Assembly (NCBI GenBank): GCA_038237245.1
Contig: JBBRYY010000004.1
Location: forward strand, 9,197-73,196
Length of the DNA stretch: 64,000 nt
Direction of reading: 5' to 3'
Source: FEN-1250 sp038237245
Lineage (GTDB): Bacteria; Gemmatimonadota; Gemmatimonadetes; Gemmatimonadales; Gemmatimonadaceae
The translations under genes and the position numbers were made by a program. The notes below the pieces were generated by a model, which saw only the letters and a list, made by a program, of their open reading frames with translations, ran no database searches and had not been told where the DNA came from. Of the stretch, positions 8,912-16,525 are shown piece by piece; position 1 is the first letter of the stretch; the number at the start of each line of letters is the position of its first letter.

Positions 8912-9658
8912 CTAGCGCTCCCGGTCTGGGCCGAGCAGCGTGATCTGCCGATCCTGGAAGATGGGGATCACGGGGAACGAATCGATCTTCGCGCAATCCT
9001 CGAGATCCTTCGCGAAGCCCGCTTCTACGAGTGCCTGTCCGGCTTCCGAATCCGCGAAGAGCTGATCGAGGCGGTCACCGTATTTGCGGTCGAGGACGGT
9101 CGCGGCGAAGGCGCCGTCTCCCATCTCCAACTTGGAGAGCCGCTTCGCGATCGCGCGCACATATCGTCCCGCGCACGCGGCATCTTCGAGCGAGAAGAAC
9201 TTGTCGCGCCCCGCGCAGATGATCGTGATGTCGGTTCCCGCGCGCGCGGCCGTGCGCATGAGCACCGACACCGCTTCGAGATTGACGTACGACGCGACGA
9301 CGACGTCGCGCGCCGTCTGCAGCCCGACCATCGCCGCGGTGCCGTTCGTCGTCGTCAGCAGCACGGTCTTCCCCTCGACTGCCTCGCGCGTAAACTCCGC
9401 CGGCGAGTTGCCGAGATCGAAGCCGGGAACGATGAGCATCTTGCGCTCGCCCGCCGTTCGCACCTCGCCCTTGTCGAACTGCTTCGCACGCGTGATGACC
9501 TCGTCGGCGCTCTCGAGCGGGACGATGTTGCGCGCGCCGTTGCCGAGCGCGGTCGCAATACTCGTCGACGCGCGAAGCACGTCGATGACGGCGACGACGC
9601 GCCCCGTGATCATCGCGGGCGTTGCAGTGGTGGGTCCGAAGACTACGTCAATACGCAT
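8912..9658 (-). CDS. comB: ComB-family 2-phosphosulfolactate phosphatase
   Basis: Members dephosphorylate 2-phospho-3-sulfolactate, a step of coenzyme M synthesis in archaea; in bacteria the family is widespread and its role is often unclear. The 248-residue length is typical. Family signatures seen: VIDVLRASTSIATAL near residue 24, TAGERKMLIVPGFDLGNSP near 67-85, LLTTTNGTAAM near 99, and ICAGRDKFFSLEDAACAG near 147. The start ATG overlaps the accC stop by one base (TAATG) and ftsK follows after five bases, so translation is probably coupled. I see no other coenzyme M or sulfolactate gene in the window, so the physiological substrate is uncertain. Confidence 0.9.
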   Translation of the reverse strand: MRIDVVFGPTTATPAMITGRVVAVIDVLRASTSIATALGNGARNIVPLESADEVITRAKQFDKGEVRTAGERKMLIVPGFDLGNSPAEFTREAVEGKTVLLTTTNGTAAMVGLQTARDVVVASYVNLEAVSVLMRTAARAGTDITIICAGRDKFFSLEDAACAGRYVRAIAKRLSKLEMGDGAFAATVLDRKYGDRLDQLFADSEAGQALVEAGFAKDLEDCAKIDSFPVIPIFQDRQITLLGPDRER

Positions 9659-11010
9659 TACGGCTCCCGCAGCAGATCGCTCTCGCGCTCCAGAAACTTC
9701 GTGTCGACCTCGCCGGCCTGGAAACGCGCATTCTGCATCACGCGGCCGAGAAAGGGAACGGTCGTCGTGACGCCCTCGACGATGAAGAAATCCAGGGCGA
9801 TCTGCATGCGCTTGATGGCTTCCATGCGCGTGGTGCCCTGGCAGATGAGCTTCGCCAGAAGAGAATCGTAATACGGGGGTACCGTGTAGCCGGTATAGAT
9901 GTGCGTATCGACGCGCACGCCCGGGCCGCCCGGCGGATTGAAGACTTCAATGCGCCCCGGCGACGGCTGGAAGTTGCGTGCGGGATCTTCCGCGTTCACG
10001 CGCACCTCGATCACGTGCCCGCGCAGTGGCGGCAGCGACAGGACCGACAGCCGCTCGCCTGCTGCCACACGGATCTGCTCCTTCACGAGATCGACGCCGG
10101 TGATCATCTCCGTAACGGGATGCTCGACCTGGATGCGTGTATTCATCTCCATGAAATAGTACGACCCGTCGGTGTCGAGGAGCATCTCGATCGTCCCGGC
10201 GCCCACGTACTCGATCGCCTTCGCGCCGCGCACGGCATCGTCGCCCATGCGCTTGCGCAGGTCGGGCGTCATCGCCGGGCTCGGTGACTCCTCGATCAGC
10301 TTCTGGTGGCGGCGCTGCACCGAGCAGTCGCGCTCACCGAGGTGAATCACATTGCCGTGCGAATCGCCGAGAATCTGGAACTCGATGTGGCGGGGGCGCG
10401 CGAGATATTTTTCGACGTACACCTCGTCGCTGCCGAACGCCGAAAGCGCCTCGGAGCGCGCGAGCTGGAAGGCGCGCGCGAAATCCTCGGGGTCGTTGGC
10501 GACACGCATCCCCTTCCCGCCTCCGCCGGCGGCCGCCTTGATGATGACGGGGAAGCCGATGTCGCGCGCGAAGCCGAGCGCCTCATCGACATCTTCGACG
10601 GGGCCGGGGGTGCCAGGGACGATCGGAACGCCGACGCCGGCCATCGTCTTGCGCGCGGTGGCCTTGTCGCCCATGAGCCGGATTTGCGAGGCGGTAGGCC
10701 CGATGAACGTGATGTTCGACGCTGCACAGGTCTCGGCGAACTCGGCGTTCTCGGCGAGGAAGCCGTAGCCGGGGTGGATCGCGTCCGCGCCGGTGATCTC
10801 GGCGGCGGCGATCAGGTGCGGAATCTTGAGGTACGACTCGCGAGCGGGCGCCGGCCCGATGCAGACGTCGTCATCTGCGAAGCGGACGTGGAGCGACTCG
10901 CGATCGGCTTCGGAGTAGACAGCCACCGTCTGAATGTCGAGCTCGCGACAGGCGCGTATGATGCGGAGCGCGATCTCGCCGCGATTGGCGATCAGGACTT
11001 TCTTGAACAT
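9658..11010 (-). CDS. accC: Biotin carboxylase subunit of acetyl-CoA carboxylase
   Basis: ATP-dependent carboxylation of the biotin carried by AccB, the first half of acetyl-CoA carboxylase in fatty-acid synthesis. The 450-residue protein has the full biotin carboxylase layout: N-terminal domain MFKKVLIANRGEIALRI, ATP-grasp glycine loop KAAAGGGGKGMR near 160, the catalytic block YFMEMNTRIQVEHPVTE near 290, and the C-terminal biotin carboxylase domain with RVNAEDP near 335. The gene is 45 bases after pilT, with accB just ahead of pilT. Carboxyltransferase subunits are not in the window. Confidence 0.98.
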   Translation of the reverse strand: MFKKVLIANRGEIALRIIRACRELDIQTVAVYSEADRESLHVRFADDDVCIGPAPARESYLKIPHLIAAAEITGADAIHPGYGFLAENAEFAETCAASNITFIGPTASQIRLMGDKATARKTMAGVGVPIVPGTPGPVEDVDEALGFARDIGFPVIIKAAAGGGGKGMRVANDPEDFARAFQLARSEALSAFGSDEVYVEKYLARPRHIEFQILGDSHGNVIHLGERDCSVQRRHQKLIEESPSPAMTPDLRKRMGDDAVRGAKAIEYVGAGTIEMLLDTDGSYYFMEMNTRIQVEHPVTEMITGVDLVKEQIRVAAGERLSVLSLPPLRGHVIEVRVNAEDPARNFQPSPGRIEVFNPPGGPGVRVDTHIYTGYTVPPYYDSLLAKLICQGTTRMEAIKRMQIALDFFIVEGVTTTVPFLGRVMQNARFQAGEVDTKFLERESDLLREP

Positions 11011-11055
11011 CAGTTGGTGTACCCGGCGTGGCGGCGCGAATGGCCAGCCGTGCTG

Positions 11056-12270
11056 TCAGCCATCGCCATCGCGTTGAAAGTCGTCCCAGCTCGTGTCGCT
11101 GGATCCCTCGACACCTTGCGCGCGCAAAGCAAGCTCGCTCGGATTGGTGGCGAAGAATAACGCGTTCTCGTAGGTAATGACACCGCGGGTATACCACTGC
11201 ATGAGCGACTGGTCGAAGCTCTGCATCCCGTATTGCACGGTCCCTTCCTTGATCAGGTCGGGGATGTCGAGCGACTTCGTCATGTCGCGGATCTGATCGC
11301 GCACGGCCGCGGTGTTGATCAGGATCTCCACCGCGGGAATGCGCCCGGGCTTGTCCGAGCGCGGCACGAGGCGAAGCGAGATCACCGCGGCGAGCGCGCT
11401 CGCGAGCGTGAATCGCACTTCGTTCTGCTGGTGCGGCGCGTAGAAGGAGAGCACGCGATTGATCGTCTGCGTCGCGTCCGTCGTGTGCAGCGTCGAGAAC
11501 ACGAGGTGTCCCGTGTCTGCCGCCTTGAGCGCGACCTCGAGCGTCTCGGTGTCTCGAATCTCACCGATGAGGATGACGTCGGGGTCCTGACGCAGCACGC
11601 GACGAAGGGCGACGCCGAAGCTGCCGGTATCCGCGCCGACTTCGCGCTGATTGATGCTCGAGTTGATGTCGCGATGCAGGAACTCGATCGGATCCTCGAT
11701 CGTGATCACGTTCGCGTGGCGTTTCTCGTTGATGTGCTGCAGCATCGCGGCGAGCGCCGTGGACTTCCCCGATCCCGTCACGCCCGTGACGAGCACGAGC
11801 CCGCGCGGACGCAGCGCAATGTCCTCGACGATCTTCGGGAGATTGAGCTCCGTGCTCGTCTTCACCTGGTACGGCACCGCGCGCATCGCGTAGGCGATCG
11901 TGCCGCGCTGCTGGTACACGTTCACGCGAAAGCGCCCGATCCCCGGAACGCCGATGGCGAAATCCGCCTCCTTCGCCTCCGCGAACTCCTTCACCTGCTT
12001 CGGCGTCATGATCTGCTCCGCGAGCGCCTTCAGATCTTCCGGCTTGAGCGGCGGCAGGTCCAGCGACATCAGGTCGCCGTTGACGCGCAGCACCGGTGGA
12101 CGGCCGACCTTGAGATGCACATCCGACGCATTCTGCTGGATCATCCGCTGCAACACCGCCTTGAAATTGAACGAGGCGGGAGTGGCGGGTACCGGAATGT
12201 CCACCTGCGCCGGTACTCGGGGCGCAGGTGGCTCGTTGGCGATGAGCGGCAGAATCGTCGGGTTAGCCAT
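11056..12270 (-). CDS. pilT: PilT/PilU-type pilus retraction ATPase
   Basis: Secretion-type ATPase of the PilT branch, which depolymerises type IV pili for twitching. The 404-residue product shows the PAS-like N-terminal domain after a Pro/Ala-rich start, Walker A TGVTGSGKST near residue 167, the Asp box ITIEDPIEFLH, Walker B DPDVILIGEIRD and the His box HLVFSTLHTTDA; the C-terminal GMQSFDQSLMQWYTRG resembles the PilT/PilU end. ATG 12270 overlaps the accB stop by eight bases (ATGGCTAA) and is preferred over an upstream frame start. It is odd to find it between accB and accC; no other pilus gene lies nearby. PilT against PilU cannot be settled from sequence alone. Confidence 0.9.
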   Translation of the reverse strand: MANPTILPLIANEPPAPRVPAQVDIPVPATPASFNFKAVLQRMIQQNASDVHLKVGRPPVLRVNGDLMSLDLPPLKPEDLKALAEQIMTPKQVKEFAEAKEADFAIGVPGIGRFRVNVYQQRGTIAYAMRAVPYQVKTSTELNLPKIVEDIALRPRGLVLVTGVTGSGKSTALAAMLQHINEKRHANVITIEDPIEFLHRDINSSINQREVGADTGSFGVALRRVLRQDPDVILIGEIRDTETLEVALKAADTGHLVFSTLHTTDATQTINRVLSFYAPHQQNEVRFTLASALAAVISLRLVPRSDKPGRIPAVEILINTAAVRDQIRDMTKSLDIPDLIKEGTVQYGMQSFDQSLMQWYTRGVITYENALFFATNPSELALRAQGVEGSSDTSWDDFQRDGDG

Positions 12271-12769
12271 TCGGGTCGACACGGAAGAGGACCTGCCCGT
12301 ACTCGACCGGGTGCGCATCGGTGACCAGCACCTCGCGCACCACGCCCGAGTATTCGGACTCGATCTCGTTCATGATCTTCATCGCCTCGATGATGCAGAG
12401 AATCTGCCCCTTCTCGACGCGTGTCCCCTCGACGACATACGGCGGGATCCCCGGTTCAGGCGAGCGATAGAAAGTGCCCACCATCGGCGACTTCACCTCG
12501 AGCAGCTTTGCCTTCGGAGCTTCCGCCCTGGGTTGCCCGTCGTCTTCGGCGGTAAGGGGTACCCCTTCCGACGGTGTAAGTCGGCTGGATGTAACAGCCT
12601 GGGGCACAACCGCCGGGATGGAAACGGCTGGCGTCACCATCGCCCCGCGCTGCTGCGGAGTCTTGGAGATGCGCAGCTTCATCCCCTTGTCCGTCGATAT
12701 CTCGATCGAGTCGACCGATGAACCGTCGAGCAGCTCGACGATCTTTTTTACGTAGCGTAAGTCGATCAT
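12263..12769 (-). CDS. accB: Biotin carboxyl carrier protein
   Basis: Carries the biotin that AccC carboxylates and the carboxyltransferase uses. 168 residues, typical for the family: an N-terminal region beginning MIDLRYVKKIVELLDGSSVDSIEI, a flexible Pro/Ala/Val linker from about 35 to 90, and the biotinyl domain from about 93 (VKSPMVGTFYRSPEPG) with the biotinylation motif EAMKIMNEIES, lysine at about 131. The stop overlaps the pilT start. It follows pepP by 31 bases. In Bacillus an efp gene usually stands between pepP and accB; here it is absent. Confidence 0.97.
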   Translation of the reverse strand: MIDLRYVKKIVELLDGSSVDSIEISTDKGMKLRISKTPQQRGAMVTPAVSIPAVVPQAVTSSRLTPSEGVPLTAEDDGQPRAEAPKAKLLEVKSPMVGTFYRSPEPGIPPYVVEGTRVEKGQILCIIEAMKIMNEIESEYSGVVREVLVTDAHPVEYGQVLFRVDPNG

Positions 12770-12800
12770 AGTCCAATTCGGGTGATCGCTCGCGTGATCG

Positions 12801-13889
12801 TCACGCGATTTCCATCAGCTCGCGAGGAAACGACGTCAGTATACGCGGTCCCGCGGGGTCGAGCACCACATCGTCCTCGATGCGTACGCCGCCCCACCCG
12901 GCGCGATAGATCCCTGGCTCGATCGTGACCACCGCCTGCGCGGGGAGCGGTGCGTCGGCGGTCTTCGACAACCGTGGTGCCTCGTGCACTTCCAGTCCGA
13001 TTCCGTGGCCGAGGCTATGTCCGAACCCTTCCCCCTGGCCGCGCTGTTCAATGTACTGCCTGGCCAGCGCGTCGGCATCCCGCCCCGTCATCCCCGCCCT
13101 CACGTTCGCCGAGGCGTGCGCGTTCGCGCCGCGGACGATGTCGTAGACCTCTTTCTGTTCGTCGGACGCTCGCCCGATCACGAAGGTGCGCGTGACGTCG
13201 GAGCAGTACCCTTCGACGATCGCACCATAATCAATGAGAAGGAAGTCTCCGGCGCCAACTTCACGGTCGGCGGCGCGCGCGTGCGGCAGCGCGGCACGCG
13301 GGCCGGACGCGACGATGGTCTCGAAGGGAAAGCCCTCGCTCCCCTCCGACCGCAACGATTGCTCCAGCGCCCCCGCGATCGCGAGCTCGGTCATTCCCGC
13401 ACGGATCTGCGGCACGGTGCGCTCGAGCGCGCGGCGCGCCACGTCGGCGGCAGCCTGGATGCACGCGATCTCCTCCGAATCCTTTCGCTCGCGCAACGTC
13501 TCGACCAGCTCGTTCGTCGGCCGCCACTGCCACCGCGCGCCCGCGCTGAGCAGCCGCTCGAAATCTCGATGGATCAGCTGCGCCGATTCGAAGCCGACGA
13601 GCTTGATCCCCGTGAGCTCGGGGAGCAGCTGCCAGAGTCCCGTCCACAGGCTCGCGGGCTCGATCTGCACGCGCGCGAAGTCTCCAACCTCATCCCGCAC
13701 CTGCGTCGCGTAGCGGAAGTCGGTGATGAAGATCGTCTCGCGCGCGGTGACGAGCAGCAGCGCACTGGAGCCCGAGAAGCCGGTGAGGTAGCGGATATTG
13801 GGGAGACTCGTGAGCAGCACCGCATCGAGGTGCGCGGCGACGAGAGCCTCGCGAAGTGCGGTCCGGCGTTCGGAGCGGCGGTCAGCCAC
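12801..13889 (-). CDS. pepP: Xaa-Pro aminopeptidase (M24B family)
   Basis: Metallo-aminopeptidase that removes the residue before proline. The N-terminal creatinase-type domain (LPNIRYLTGFSGSSALLLV) is followed by the pita-bread catalytic domain with all metal ligands in order: LLIDYGAIVEGYCSDVTR (two Asp), GHSLGHGIGLEVHE (His), VVTIEPGIY (Glu) and GVRIEDDVV (Glu). The start is taken as GTG 13889, which overlaps the aroQ stop (GTGGCTGA) and gives 362 residues, the family's usual size; the frame continues upstream for 63 residues without family resemblance. Position after aroQ and before accB matches the aroQ-pepP-accB order of Firmicutes. Confidence 0.94.
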   Translation of the reverse strand: MADRRSERRTALREALVAAHLDAVLLTSLPNIRYLTGFSGSSALLLVTARETIFITDFRYATQVRDEVGDFARVQIEPASLWTGLWQLLPELTGIKLVGFESAQLIHRDFERLLSAGARWQWRPTNELVETLRERKDSEEIACIQAAADVARRALERTVPQIRAGMTELAIAGALEQSLRSEGSEGFPFETIVASGPRAALPHARAADREVGAGDFLLIDYGAIVEGYCSDVTRTFVIGRASDEQKEVYDIVRGANAHASANVRAGMTGRDADALARQYIEQRGQGEGFGHSLGHGIGLEVHEAPRLSKTADAPLPAQAVVTIEPGIYRAGWGGVRIEDDVVLDPAGPRILTSFPRELMEIA

Positions 13890-14322
13890 GGGGCGCGAGC
13901 CGCGCAACGAGCCCGCGAAGTGCCAACTCGTACCCGATCGGACCAAAACCGCAGAGCATGCCGACGGCGCTGCTCGCGAGTACGGTGTGCCGCCGCTCGG
14001 GCTCGCGCGCGAAGATGTTCGAGAGATGCAGCTCGACGAACGGAACCTCGGCCGCCGCAAACGCGTCGCGAATCGCAAGGCTCGAGTGCGAGTATGCTCC
14101 GGCGTTGATCAGCGCGCCCTGCGCCCTTCCGCGCAGCGCAAGAATGACATCGACGAGCTCGCCCTCCCCGCTCTTCTGCGCGAACTCGAGATCGACTCCG
14201 AGCTCCACTCCCACCGTGCGCAGCCGCGTCTCGATGTCTGCCAGTGTCTGGGTGCCGTAGATCGCCGGCTCGCGCGTGCCGAGGAGATTGAGGCTCGGTC
14301 CATTCAGCACCGCGATTCGCAC
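13882..14322 (-). CDS. aroQ: Type II 3-dehydroquinate dehydratase
   Basis: Catalyses dehydration of 3-dehydroquinate in the shikimate pathway; the type II enzyme is a dodecamer of about 146-residue subunits. Conserved blocks: LNGPSLNLLGTREPAIYG (with the catalytic Tyr), INAGAYSHSSLAIRDA near 75-90, and FVELHLSNIFAREPERR with the catalytic His near 100. Choosing GTG 14322, which overlaps the stop of the preceding gene by one base (TAGTG), gives exactly 146 residues and starts at VRIAVLNGP; an ATG at 14346 would add eight residues. pepP follows with an 8-base overlap. Confidence 0.95.
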   Translation of the reverse strand: MRIAVLNGPSLNLLGTREPAIYGTQTLADIETRLRTVGVELGVDLEFAQKSGEGELVDVILALRGRAQGALINAGAYSHSSLAIRDAFAAAEVPFVELHLSNIFAREPERRHTVLASSAVGMLCGFGPIGYELALRGLVARLAPRG

Positions 14323-16346
14323 TACTTCTTCAGCCCGTCCAGCCATTCGTGGAACAGCTCGAGATCCGACTGTGAATCATCCGCGTGCGGCGCCGACTTG
14401 ACGGCAGTCTCGCCCTTCCCGTCGGATGCGCCGCCGCTCTCGCGCCCGTTGAAGAACTGATCGAAGGAAACGGTCGGCTGGCTCGCGCGCTGCTCGCCAT
14501 CGGCACGCGTGCGCGAGCTCTGAAAGACGGAGTCGAGGGAGAGCGCGTCGTCGGCGGCGCGCGTCGGCTGACCTGCGGGGCCCGTGGACTCGGTGGAAAA
14601 TTCCTCGGAGAACGCGCTCGCGAGCGAGTTCGCCGCGCGCTCGTCGCTCGCCGCGATCTTCGGCGCGCCGGTGAAGAGCGTTTCGAGCGCCGATCGATCG
14701 GCGTCACTCGAGACCTCGGCCGATGGCGACGCAGGCGTCGACGCGGGCGCCGAGACGGCGTCCGACTTTCGCTGTTGCAGGAGTGCCTCGGGTGGCACGG
14801 CGAACGAGGTCGTGTGCTCGAGCTGCGCGGCGGACCACGGATCCATCGAGAGCTCCTGGGTCACGCGCGGCTCGCGGTTGTCCGGCTCCTGCACCGGCTC
14901 GGCCTCGGGCTCGGGTGCGGCGCTCGTCGCGGGGTGCGGCGCGTCGGTCTCACCCGACTCCTCCGGCGGACGACGCGTCGCGAACGACGTGAAGAAGGTG
15001 CGGATCGACTGCGTCGAGTACGGACGATTCTTCGCCGCGCTGATGATGTCCTGCGAGATGTCGGCGATCAGCGGGATGCTCGAATGCGCGCCCCGTTCGA
15101 GCGCTGCAATTCTCTCAGCGTACGAGCTGTCCGTCGGATTCTTCGCCGCCAGGTGGCGATAGACGTAAATCGCCTGCTCGATGTGCCCTTGCTCGCGCAG
15201 CAGCTCGGCGCCCGACTCGGTCATCATGAGATCGGGGAGCAGCGCATCAGTCGACGTGCGTCCGCTGAGCTCGAGCATGCGGCCGACGGTCGGATCGTAG
15301 GGCTCCTCGTCGAACGTGGGACCGTGATCGTCGGCTGCGCCAGCGGATTGCTGATCGACGGAGCCGATGCTCTCCACGTGCGCTGGCATCTCGAGCTCGG
15401 GACCCGCGAACAGCGCCGCAAGCTCTGCCGCCGTCGCGGGCGCGACCGCCTGCTCGGAGGTCGTGCGCAGCGGCGGGAGATCGGCGTGCAGCGCCTCGCC
15501 AGCGTCCGGCGCGTCCGGCGCGTCCGGCGCAAGCGCGGCGATCTCCATCATCGGTGGCGAGTTCTGCACGAGCTCGGGGAGCGGCTCGACTTCGGGGGCC
15601 GGCACGACGGGCGAAGCGGCAGGAGGCGTGGGCGAGTGACGGTCGAAACCACCGACGTACTCGGGAAGCACCGCGGACCCCGAGTGCTGCTCCAGCAGCG
15701 AGTCCTCCTCGCGAGGAGACTCCTTTTGCGCAGCCACAGGCGCCGGCGTCGACGCAGCGGCAGGCACCTTCTCGGCAGCGAGATTTTCGGGGATGACCCC
15801 GATCGTAAAGCGCGGGCGAGTCGGCTGCATCGCCTGCGGCGAAAGCGGAGTAACGGCCGCGCTGTCCGGATGAATGTCGCTCCAGCTCACCGGAGCGGCT
15901 TCGACCGGGGCGCTCGCGACGGTGACGGGAGTAGCCGCGGACTGCGCGGGCGTATCGAGGGCCTCGAGCTGCGCGGCGATATCGTCGTTCTGCGGATCGA
16001 CCTCGAGCAGCTTGTGGTACCACCCGCGCGCTGCGTCCAGATCTCCGCTTGCGCGCGCGATGTCACCGAGCTGGCGCAGCGCGATCAGATTCTCGGGATC
16101 GAGGGAGAGCGCGGTCTCGAAGGTCGAACGAGCCTCATCCGGCTGTCCGCGCTCGAAAAGCGCCTGGCCGAGCACGATGTAGCCACTGATGTAGGTGGGC
16201 TGCAGCGGCACGTGTGCGCGGCAGATCTCGATCGCGACATCGAGGTCTCCCGACTTTCGATATTCATTCGCGAGACGCGCGAAGACCCGGCGCGGATTCT
16301 CGGCGAACTGTTTGCGGAGGTCTTCGATCAGGGCGGAGTTGGCCAT
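14322..16346 (-). CDS. TPR protein with long disordered tail
   Basis: Unrecognised 674-residue protein. Residues about 1-130 form three or four tetratricopeptide repeats (RLANEYRKSGDLDVAIEIC, YIVLGQALFERGQPDEA, LRQLGDIARASGDLDAARG). The rest is Ala/Pro/Glu-rich and probably disordered, with one further TPR-like helix pair near 385-420 (LLREQGHIEQAIYVYRHLA). A short helical motif repeats near the C-terminus (DDALSLDSVFQSS, VSFDQFFNG, DLELFHEWLDGLKK). No signal peptide, so cytoplasmic. It heads the aroQ-pepP-accB-pilT-accC-comB-ftsK unit and has its own clear promoter. A scaffold or regulator is the most that can be inferred. Confidence 0.8.
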   Translation of the reverse strand: MANSALIEDLRKQFAENPRRVFARLANEYRKSGDLDVAIEICRAHVPLQPTYISGYIVLGQALFERGQPDEARSTFETALSLDPENLIALRQLGDIARASGDLDAARGWYHKLLEVDPQNDDIAAQLEALDTPAQSAATPVTVASAPVEAAPVSWSDIHPDSAAVTPLSPQAMQPTRPRFTIGVIPENLAAEKVPAAASTPAPVAAQKESPREEDSLLEQHSGSAVLPEYVGGFDRHSPTPPAASPVVPAPEVEPLPELVQNSPPMMEIAALAPDAPDAPDAGEALHADLPPLRTTSEQAVAPATAAELAALFAGPELEMPAHVESIGSVDQQSAGAADDHGPTFDEEPYDPTVGRMLELSGRTSTDALLPDLMMTESGAELLREQGHIEQAIYVYRHLAAKNPTDSSYAERIAALERGAHSSIPLIADISQDIISAAKNRPYSTQSIRTFFTSFATRRPPEESGETDAPHPATSAAPEPEAEPVQEPDNREPRVTQELSMDPWSAAQLEHTTSFAVPPEALLQQRKSDAVSAPASTPASPSAEVSSDADRSALETLFTGAPKIAASDERAANSLASAFSEEFSTESTGPAGQPTRAADDALSLDSVFQSSRTRADGEQRASQPTVSFDQFFNGRESGGASDGKGETAVKSAPHADDSQSDLELFHEWLDGLKK

Positions 16347-16395
16347 GCAAGCCCCTCGGGGATGCCGCGCGGCGTTCGGCGGCTGGAAGTCGGTG

Positions 16396-16425
16396 AAGAT
16401 ACATGAATCTGACGATCGAAGTCAA
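16396..16425 (-). promoter_or_regulatory. Promoter of the TPR-aroQ-accB-ftsK unit
   Basis: On the minus strand a -35 TTGACT (16425-16420) is separated by 18 bases from a -10 TATCTT (16401-16396), giving a leader of roughly 45 bases before the TPR gene start at 16346. The 179-base gap is shared with a divergent promoter for ppiD. Confidence 0.55.
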
Positions 16426-16444
16426 TCGGAAGTCATACGCTGCC

Positions 16445-16472
16445 TTGATTTTACGTCCCGCAATCCCATAAC
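16445..16472 (+). promoter_or_regulatory. Promoter of ppiD
   Basis: TTGATT at 16445-16450, a 16-base spacer and CATAAC at 16467-16472 form a weak sigma70-like promoter facing ppiD. AAGGAG at 16511-16516 is its ribosome-binding site, nine bases before the GTG start at 16526. Confidence 0.45.
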
Positions 16473-16525
16473 TTTGCTGGCTCAGCCCGCCCGTCCTCTC
16501 ACGTGGTTGCAAGGAGTCAGGTACC

